Of a stretch of DNA of 8,242 nucleotides, positions 1 to 4,272 are shown piece by piece; positions within the stretch are counted from its first letter, which is position 1; each line of letters begins with the position of its first letter. The DNA comes from Lysobacterales bacterium UBA2790. Lineage in GTDB: Bacteria; Pseudomonadota; Gammaproteobacteria; Xanthomonadales; Xanthomonadaceae. Location: the NCBI GenBank assembly GCA_002352135.1, contig DEHW01000135.1, positions 22,549 to 30,790 on the forward strand. Reading direction: 5' to 3'. The notes under the pieces were generated by a model, which had not been told where the DNA came from, searched no databases, and saw only the letters and a program-made list of their open reading frames with translations. The translations under genes were made by a program, and so were the position numbers.

Positions 1-1226
1 TCGTACACAGGCTCGTTGTTGCCGGACTTCACTTTGAAAAGGAAATATTTCTCGAACGCGATCTTGGCCAGATGCACCCACTTGCCGACCTTGGCCCAGG
101 TCACGTTGCGCGGCGGAATCTGCGGAAGCGCGACGAACGCAGCACCGGTGTCGCCCATGTCGGCCAAGCAGATGGCATTCCAAGTGGCGACCGCCTCGAC
201 GGGCTTGCCAGTCAACTCCGCTTTGATGTTGTCAACGATGGCAGTCACCATCGACTCGATCATGAAACCCGTCTTCGGCGCGCCCGTCGGCACAGGTGTC
301 GGCTCCACAGGAGGAATGGCGACGCACACGCCGGCCGAGTAGACATTGGGATACTTCGGATTGCGCTGGTGCTTGTCGATCAAGACAAAACCACGCGGAT
401 TGCACATCTCTGGTGCCGTGCGCACGGCATCCACGCCAGTAAATGCGGGAAGAATCATCGAATATTTGAACGGCACGGTGTGCTCGCGCAACGGCTTGCC
501 GTCGGCATCCATTTCCTGCACGGCCATCTCGCCATCGCGCACTTCGGTGATCTTCGAGTTGACGATCCACTTGATATGGCGCTGTCGGAACTCTCCCTCG
601 AGCAAGCCTTTGGAATCACCGACGCCGCCCAGACCCATGTGCCCGACATAGGGCTCACTGCTGACATAGGTCATCGGCACCTTGTCGCGAATCTTGCGCT
701 TACGCAGATCCGCATCAAGGATCATGATGAACTCGTAGGCGGGACCAAAGCAGCTTGCGCCCTGTGCAGCACCAACGACGATGGGTCCGGGGTTCTTCAC
801 GAACTCCTGGTAGGCCATCCAGCCTTCCAACGCGTGCGGCGTCGTGCATACCGAGTGCGTATGGCCATCCGGGCCCAAGCCGGGAATTTCGTCAAACGCC
901 AGGCGTGGGCCGGTCGTGATGACGAGGTAGTCATACTCCATGCGGTGCCCATCGCGCAGGATGATGGCGTTCTCAGCAGGCTTCAGTTCCTGCGCACCGA
1001 CCGGATTGAAGGCAATGCCCTTCTTGGCCAGGTATTGGCCGATATTGACCTGAATGTCGCTGGGCTTACGCCAGCCGACTGCCACCCAGGGATTGGACGG
1101 CGTGAACGAAAACAGCGGGGTATCACCCACGACGGAAATGCTGTGTTCCTTGCCGAGCGCCGCGCGCAGCTCATAAGCCATGCTGGTACCGCCGATGCCG
1201 CCACCCAGTACAACGATCTTAGCCAT
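1..1226 (-). CDS. sqr: Sulfide:quinone oxidoreductase, type I-like (C-terminus cut by window edge)
   Basis: Membrane-associated flavoprotein that oxidises sulfide to sulfane sulfur (polysulfide or persulfide) and passes electrons to quinone. The visible 408 residues begin MAKIVVLGGGIGG, an N-terminal FAD dinucleotide-binding fold with its glycine motif at residues 8–13. All three cysteines expected for a type I SQR are present: C127 (SVCTTPHA), C159 (GASCFGPAYEF) and C353 (WNAICLAD), matching C128, C160 and C356 of the Acidithiobacillus ferrooxidans enzyme as I recall it. The third cysteine separates SQR from the related flavocytochrome c sulfide dehydrogenase flavoprotein and from type II NADH dehydrogenase. 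Further family stretches are VPMTYVSSEPYVGHMGLGG and VALPQIPPRN. The ATG at 1226 follows a GGGAG ribosome binding site about nine bases upstream. The reading frame runs off the window at base 1 and probably lacks only about 10–30 residues. The gene diverges from the rhodanese–regulator operon and has a candidate promoter under the shared operator. Confidence 0.94.
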   Translation of the reverse strand, partial: MAKIVVLGGGIGGTSMAYELRAALGKEHSISVVGDTPLFSFTPSNPWVAVGWRKPSDIQVNIGQYLAKKGIAFNPVGAQELKPAENAIILRDGHRMEYDYLVITTGPRLAFDEIPGLGPDGHTHSVCTTPHALEGWMAYQEFVKNPGPIVVGAAQGASCFGPAYEFIMILDADLRKRKIRDKVPMTYVSSEPYVGHMGLGGVGDSKGLLEGEFRQRHIKWIVNSKITEVRDGEMAVQEMDADGKPLREHTVPFKYSMILPAFTGVDAVRTAPEMCNPRGFVLIDKHQRNPKYPNVYSAGVCVAIPPVEPTPVPTGAPKTGFMIESMVTAIVDNIKAELTGKPVEAVATWNAICLADMGDTGAAFVALPQIPPRNVTWAKVGKWVHLAKIAFEKYFLFKVKSGNNEPVY

Positions 1227-1265
1227 GTGACAAATCTCCCTCTCCCCGGCCGAAATGAGGTGTCA

Positions 1266-1284
1266 CGCCCCTGCCGGTGGGGCG
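1266..1284 (-). other. GC-rich hairpin in the sqr leader
   Basis: CGCCCC (1266–1271) and GGGGCG (1279–1284) form a six-pair GC stem with a seven-base loop, 40 bases upstream of the sqr ATG. No T tract follows in the sqr direction, so it is not an intrinsic terminator. It may affect leader stability or translation, or be chance in GC-rich DNA. Confidence 0.35.
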
Positions 1285-1406
1285 AGCACTGCTGTATATA
1301 CGCCGATTTCACCAGACCGGCTGGGCACCTCGACCTGTGCCGCGCAGCCATATCCCGCTTGGGCCGTAGAGTAATCGGCTGGAACGCAGTATGCTTGATG
1401 CACGCT

Positions 1407-1435
1407 AATTTAGTTTGCACTTATATTAGTGTCAA
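1407..1435 (-). promoter_or_regulatory. Candidate sigma-70 promoter for sqr
   Basis: Read on the minus strand, a perfect −35 hexamer TTGACA (complement of 1430–1435) is followed by exactly 17 bases and then TAAATT (complement of 1407–1412), a 4 of 6 match to the −10 consensus. Transcription would start near 1400, giving a leader of about 170 bases before the sqr ATG. The −35 and spacer lie inside the dyad at 1412–1437, so a bound repressor would exclude RNA polymerase. A perfect −35 with ideal spacing is good evidence, but the long leader leaves room for another start site. Confidence 0.55.
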
Positions 1436-1437
1436 CT
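1412..1437. promoter_or_regulatory. Operator-like 26-bp imperfect dyad, probable site for the ArsR-family regulator
   Basis: The half-sites are AGTTTGCAC (1412–1420) and GTGTCAACT (1429–1437), which match as an inverted repeat at 7 of 9 positions. The central TTATATTA (1421–1428) is itself palindromic at 6 of 8. Length, AT-rich core and symmetry suit a dimeric winged-helix ArsR protein. The dyad covers the −35 and spacer of the minus-strand sqr promoter. On the plus strand it contains TATATT (1422–1427), a 5 of 6 match to a −10 box for the rhodanese operon, though no good plus-strand −35 is visible. One site could thus control both directions. Assignment to the regulator encoded 420 bases away is inferred from position and family habit. 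Confidence 0.6.
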
Positions 1438-1459
1438 CATATTTGAAGGAGAGCTTCCG

Positions 1460-1849
1460 ATGTCCCTTTCCGCAAGCGATCTAGTCGCTGCCGCCAAGAC
1501 CCGAATCTCTGAAGTAAGTGTCGACGCCCTTGCGGCGGAGGAACATCGCGAAGATGTGCTGATTGACGTCCGCGAACCGGCCGAGTTCGAGATGGGACAC
1601 CTCGCGGGTGCGATCAATATTCCGCGTGGCGTGCTGGAGTTTCAGGTTGAGGCCCATCCCGCTATGGCCTGCGCCGTCGATCCCGCCTTGGCACTGCGAG
1701 ACCGTGCGATCACGCTCTATTGCCGTACCGGTGGCCGCTCTGCGCTGGCTGCAGATGCGCTGCAACAGATGGGTTTCAGCAAGGTGCGCTCAATGGCCGG
1801 TGGCATCACCGCGTGGACCGAACGCGGTCATCCGGTTACTACGCGCTGA
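1460..1849 (+). CDS. Single-domain rhodanese-like sulfurtransferase (first of two)
   Basis: A 129-residue cytoplasmic protein made of one rhodanese domain. Such proteins move sulfane sulfur from a persulfide or thiosulfate donor to an acceptor such as glutathione, cyanide or a protein thiol. The visible marks are IDVREPAEFEMGHLAGAINIP (residues 35–55, the conserved N-terminal block), the active-site loop CRTGGRS with the catalytic cysteine at C88, and the C-terminal GGITAW at 114–119. A second cysteine, C71, lies outside the loop. There is no signal peptide. The ATG at 1460 follows a strong AAGGAGA ribosome binding site seven to nine bases upstream and lies about 20 bases from the operator dyad, so it is the first gene of the operon. 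The regulator starts seven bases after its stop. In this setting it probably handles sulfane sulfur made by SQR; its exact acceptor cannot be read from sequence. Confidence 0.9.
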   Translation: MSLSASDLVAAAKTRISEVSVDALAAEEHREDVLIDVREPAEFEMGHLAGAINIPRGVLEFQVEAHPAMACAVDPALALRDRAITLYCRTGGRSALAADALQQMGFSKVRSMAGGITAWTERGHPVTTR

Positions 1850-1856
1850 GTCCGCC

Positions 1857-2207
1857 ATGACTGTCGAATCGATTGAGCGCTCGCGCGCGCTGGTAGCCTC
1901 CGAAGCAGCAGAAATGCGCGGCCACGCCAGCGACGCTTCGCGTCTGCTGAAGGCCATTGCCAACGACCGTCGCCTGATGATCCTTTGCATGCTGGCGGAT
2001 GGCGAGCAAGCGGTGGGCGACATCAACGCGGGCATGGATCTGTCGCAATCGGCCCTCTCGCAGCACCTGGCCGTGTTGCGCGAAGAGGGACTGGTGAGAA
2101 CCCGACGCAGCGCGCAGACCATTTTCTATTCGCTGGCCGATGGTCCGGTCCACGACATCATTGCCGTACTGCATCGCATCTACTGTGGGGGAGGAAGCAA
2201 GACATGA
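1857..2207 (+). CDS. ArsR-family regulator, persulfide-sensing (BigR/SqrR-like)
   Basis: A 116-residue winged helix–turn–helix repressor. The recognition region is visible as DLSQSALSQHLAVLREEGLV (61–80), followed by the wing TRRSAQTIFYSL (82–93). It lacks the CVC metal-binding box of classical arsenic or cadmium sensors. It has exactly two cysteines: C44 (LMILCML) and C110 (HRIYCGGG). Their spacing of 66 residues equals that of BigR (C42/C108) and SqrR (C41/C107), where sulfane sulfur links the pair and releases DNA. I infer the same switch here. The ATG at 1857 lies seven bases after the rhodanese stop with no strong ribosome binding site, so translation is probably coupled. The frame is open further upstream, but that part overlaps the rhodanese gene and is not ArsR-like. 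Its stop overlaps the next ATG (ATGA at 2204–2207). Probable target: the dyad at 1412–1437. The gene name is left blank because BigR and SqrR homologues cannot be told apart here. Confidence 0.88.
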   Translation: MTVESIERSRALVASEAAEMRGHASDASRLLKAIANDRRLMILCMLADGEQAVGDINAGMDLSQSALSQHLAVLREEGLVRTRRSAQTIFYSLADGPVHDIIAVLHRIYCGGGSKT

Positions 2208-2581
2208 CCAATCCGATGGACTGGTTGAAGCAGGTGTTTTCCGGTCAGGCGGGCGGCGTGGGGCCACGCGAGGCCGAACAGCTGATCGCGCGCGGTGTCG
2301 CCGCCATCGATGTTCGTGAAGCCAACGAAGTCGCCGGCGGCATGATTGCGCAGGCCAAGCACGTGCCGCTCGGTGACGTTGACGCCTATGGCTGGAAGGC
2401 ACTGAAAAGCGCGGGAATTCCCGCCGATACCAGAGAGCTGTTGGTGGTTTGTCGAAGCGGCATGCGTTCGCAACGCGCCATCGCCAGGCTGCGAAGCGAA
2501 CGTAGTGACGCAACGTTGATCAACCTTGATGGAGGCATGATCGCCTGGTGCAACGAAGGCTTGCCGACAAGACCGGGCTGA
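2204..2581 (+). CDS. Single-domain rhodanese-like sulfurtransferase (second of two)
   Basis: A 125-residue cytoplasmic rhodanese domain. It shows AAIDVREANEVAGGMIAQAKHVPLGDV (about 33–59, beginning a conserved block with DVRE at 36–39), the active-site loop CRSGMRS with the catalytic cysteine at C83, and the C-terminal LDGGMIAW (108–115). The loop differs from CRTGGRS in the first rhodanese, and the two are only distantly similar, so this is not a recent tandem copy. The short N-terminal lead MTNPMDWLKQVF is amphipathic and not a signal peptide. The ATG at 2204 overlaps the regulator's TGA by four bases and follows a strong GGGGGAGGAAG ribosome binding site, which fixes the start. A strong terminator begins 14 bases after the stop, so this is the last gene of the operon. 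It is likely to act on sulfane sulfur alongside the first rhodanese and SQR; donor and acceptor are unknown. Confidence 0.9.
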   Translation: MTNPMDWLKQVFSGQAGGVGPREAEQLIARGVAAIDVREANEVAGGMIAQAKHVPLGDVDAYGWKALKSAGIPADTRELLVVCRSGMRSQRAIARLRSERSDATLINLDGGMIAWCNEGLPTRPG

Positions 2582-2595
2582 TTCCACGAATCACC

Positions 2596-2642
2596 AGAAA
2601 CACAAAGGGCGCACGCCAGTCGGGTGCGCCCTTTGTGTTTCT
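2596..2642. terminator. Strong bidirectional intrinsic terminator
   Basis: A perfect 19-bp inverted repeat: 2596–2614 pairs with 2624–2642, around a nine-base loop. The inner part is GC-rich (AAAGGGCGCAC) and the outer part A/T-rich on both sides, so each strand ends the stem in a T-rich stretch (CTTTGTGTTTCTT on the plus strand). It lies between the plus-strand second rhodanese (stop at 2581) and the convergent minus-strand gene (stop at 2665) and can serve both. Confidence 0.9.
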
Positions 2643-2664
2643 TCAATGCAGCCGTGCAAAGCCG

Positions 2665-3072
2665 TCAGAAGAGATCTCCACCGGCAGAAAATGCGCGCTC
2701 AATCCGGTCTCCCAAACCACCGATCTCCAGCACCAGCCGATCAATTTCCGCCCCCGTCAGGCCTTCATAAGGACGGTTCTCGCAAAGCTGCAGATAGGTC
2801 AGCCCATCCAGTTCGGAAATCGCCAGATAGCCCACCCGCTGCTCCCAGTTGAACTTGAGGGCACGGGCCAGATCAATGCCCGTCGTCGGGGCGAGTGCCG
2901 TACTGACACGCAGAAACTTTCGACCGTCTTCGTCCTCCAACTCGGTCAGAAACAGGCCTTGGTGGCGCGCGCCCTGATTCAGGGTGAGCTCCAAACCGAT
3001 GAGGTAAGGCTCGCTACGTACAACCTCATATCGACTGTCGACATGGGCACGGATTTGTTCAAAGTTCTGCAT
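2665..3072 (-). CDS. Conserved-looking small hypothetical protein, perhaps YbjN / type III-chaperone-like fold
   Basis: A 135-residue soluble acidic protein that I do not recognise with certainty. It opens with a predicted helix (MQNFEQIRAHVDSRY), continues with alternating strands and loops (PYLIGLELTLN, HQGLFLTELED, KFLRVSTALAP, RVGYLAISELD, TYLQLCENRPYEG) and ends in a long helix (TGAEIDRLVLEIGGLGDRIERAF). This helix–sheet–helix order resembles the YbjN and type III secretion chaperone folds, but the resemblance is only by eye. There is no signal peptide, membrane segment or recognisable catalytic motif. The single cysteine is in LQLCEN. The ATG at 3072 has a GAGG element about 11 bases upstream. 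Codon use and GC content match the neighbours, and the stop faces the shared terminator, which both support a real gene. It diverges from the ATL gene. Confidence 0.75.
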   Translation of the reverse strand: MQNFEQIRAHVDSRYEVVRSEPYLIGLELTLNQGARHQGLFLTELEDEDGRKFLRVSTALAPTTGIDLARALKFNWEQRVGYLAISELDGLTYLQLCENRPYEGLTGAEIDRLVLEIGGLGDRIERAFSAGGDLF

Positions 3073-3175
3073 GATTGATGTCGCCTCGGGTGTTCATTTC
3101 AGCTCAGCAAGCCAGCGCTACAGATCGCCACAAGGCACAATCGTACCAGCGTGGACGCAGACAACGGAAAGCCTT

Positions 3176-3532
3176 GTGACGAAACGCAAGCATGACCTGC
3201 CGACCAACAGCGACTCGACCCATCAGCGAATTCGGGCGGTGATCCGCACCATCCCTTACGGCCAGGTGCGTGCATATGCCGAAGTCGCACTCGCTGCTGG
3301 ACTACCGGGGCGCGCTCGCCTGGTCGCCAGAGTCCTTGCGCAATCGAGCGAAGCGGATGCACTGCCCTGGCATCGTGTGTTACGCGCCGACGGACGGATC
3401 GCCTTCGCTACCAACTCGGATGCCTTCGAAGCACAGCGACTACGCCTTGAAGCAGAGGGAGTCGATGTGCGGAATGGCCGCGTGACCAAGCATAGATCGA
3501 CAACTCTTGATGCCATGCTCTGGCGACCATGA
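3176..3532 (+). CDS. Alkyltransferase-like protein (ATL), MGMT-family DNA lesion binder
   Basis: A 118-residue homologue of the C-terminal DNA-binding domain of O6-methylguanine-DNA methyltransferase. The methyl-accepting PCHRV motif reads PWHRV, with W65 replacing the catalytic cysteine. ATL proteins cannot transfer alkyl groups; they bind O6-alkylguanine, flip the base and recruit nucleotide excision repair. Other key residues fit Schizosaccharomyces pombe Atl1: Y34 and R48 lie 31 and 17 residues before W65, the same spacing as Y25 and R39 before W56. The helix–turn–helix region PYGQVRAYAEVALAAG precedes the arginine finger. I chose GTG at 3176, preceded by GGAAAG, because it gives the usual ATL length. 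An ATG at 3071 in the same frame would add 35 unrelated residues and overlap the start of the divergent gene. A rhomboid gene follows after 58 bases on the same strand. Confidence 0.9.
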   Translation: MTKRKHDLPTNSDSTHQRIRAVIRTIPYGQVRAYAEVALAAGLPGRARLVARVLAQSSEADALPWHRVLRADGRIAFATNSDAFEAQRLRLEAEGVDVRNGRVTKHRSTTLDAMLWRP

Positions 3533-3590
3533 CACGATGCAATCGTGGTCGCCTGATACAGTGCGCGCATTCGCAACGAAGACTGTCCGC

Positions 3591-4241
3591 ATGGATCGCA
3601 TTCCCCCCGCCACCCGAACATTGCTGATTCTCAACAGCCTGGTCTTTCTCGCGCAGCAACTGTTTGGCGAGACGTGGCTGATCGACTTCATGTTGTGGCC
3701 TGCTGGCGACTGGCCTGCCGGTTATGCCGACGGTCAATTGGTGACCGTGGGCTTCATGCCTTGGCAGTTGCTGAGCTACGGGTTCATCCACGGTGGACTG
3801 AGCCATCTGCTGTTCAACATGCTGGCGATCTACATGTTCGGAGCGGCGCTGGAAATGGTTTGGGGAAGCCGCCGCACGATGATGTACGTGCTGGGCTGCA
3901 TCGCGGGTGCTGGGCTCGTGCAGTTGCTGGTGGCTACCCATGCCGTGAGCAACGGCGAACTCTACCCCACAGTTGGCGCATCGGGTGGTGTGTTCGGTGT
4001 GTTGCTGGCTTTCGGCATGCTGTTCCCGAATCGGCAAGTGATGCTGCTGATACCGCCCATCCCGATGAAGGCCAGCACGCTGGTGGTGGTCTACGGCGTG
4101 CTTGAACTGCTGCTAGGTGTGAGTGGAACCCAGTCCGGGGTTGCACACTTCGCCCACCTCGGCGGCATGGCCGCGGGGTTCCTGATACTGCAGTACTGGC
4201 GCGGACGATGGCCGTTCCGTCGACGAAGCGGCCTTCGCTGA
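3591..4241 (+). CDS. Rhomboid-family intramembrane serine protease
   Basis: A 216-residue polytopic inner-membrane protein with about six hydrophobic segments, starting at residue 10 (TLLILNSLVFLAQQLF) and ending near 203. It cleaves membrane proteins inside the bilayer; the substrate cannot be predicted. The catalytic serine is S131 in GASGGVFG and the partner histidine is H186 in AHFAHLGG, in the position of GlpG H254. H72 and N76 (HLLFNM) match the oxyanion-side HxxxN of GlpG. All residues needed for activity are present, so it should be an active protease. It lacks the extra cytoplasmic N-terminal domain of GlpG, and a basic tail (RGRWPFRRRSGLR) closes it. The ATG at 3591 opens with MDRIPPATRTLLILN, which resembles the usual start of small bacterial rhomboids. 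The frame stays open upstream to 3507 but overlaps the ATL gene there. The ribosome binding site is weak (GAAG), so the start is less certain than the identity. Confidence 0.9.
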   Translation: MDRIPPATRTLLILNSLVFLAQQLFGETWLIDFMLWPAGDWPAGYADGQLVTVGFMPWQLLSYGFIHGGLSHLLFNMLAIYMFGAALEMVWGSRRTMMYVLGCIAGAGLVQLLVATHAVSNGELYPTVGASGGVFGVLLAFGMLFPNRQVMLLIPPIPMKASTLVVVYGVLELLLGVSGTQSGVAHFAHLGGMAAGFLILQYWRGRWPFRRRSGLR

Positions 4242-4265
4242 CGCGATGGCAGCACTGCCCGTCAG
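4238..4265. terminator. Possible weak hairpin between convergent rhomboid and GGDEF genes
   Basis: CTGACG (4238–4243) pairs with CGTCAG (4260–4265), and an inner GGCA (4248–4251) pairs with TGCC (4256–4259) after a four-base bulge. It starts at the rhomboid stop and almost fills the 31-base gap to the GGDEF stop. There is no T tract on either strand, so it may limit transcription only weakly or protect 3' ends. Confidence 0.3.
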
Positions 4266-4272
4266 GCGCATA

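Larger units (their letters stand above)
1227..1459. promoter_or_regulatory. Divergent regulatory region between sqr and the rhodanese operon
   Basis: This 233-base gap holds no convincing gene. The part near the rhodanese (about 1405–1445) is clearly AT-rich against a GC-rich background and contains the operator dyad and the sqr promoter candidate. The part near sqr would be a leader of about 170 bases if transcription starts near 1400. It contains a GC-rich hairpin (1266–1284) and a short inverted repeat (1227–1232 / 1261–1266) flanking the sqr ribosome binding site. A TATATA at 1293–1298 could be a second −10 box for sqr, but it lacks a good −35. Confidence 0.75.

Noticed and set aside
72..1484. 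A 470-codon open frame on the plus strand
   Set aside because: It is antisense to sqr, which has clear family motifs and three catalytic cysteines; the plus-strand translation shows no recognisable domain and also runs into the divergent promoter and the rhodanese start.
1839..2513. A 224-codon open frame on the minus strand
   Set aside because: It is antisense to the ArsR regulator and second rhodanese, both well supported with overlapping start/stop and ribosome binding sites.
3071..3175. N-terminal extension of the ATL gene from an ATG at 3071
   Set aside because: The extra 35 residues do not resemble the family, and the start would overlap that of the divergent gene; the GTG at 3176 has a better ribosome binding site and gives normal length.
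3408..4037. A 209-codon open frame on the minus strand, rich in His and Gln
   Set aside because: It is antisense to the ATL and rhomboid genes, whose active-site motifs are intact; the His/Gln bias is a by-product of the opposite-strand codons.
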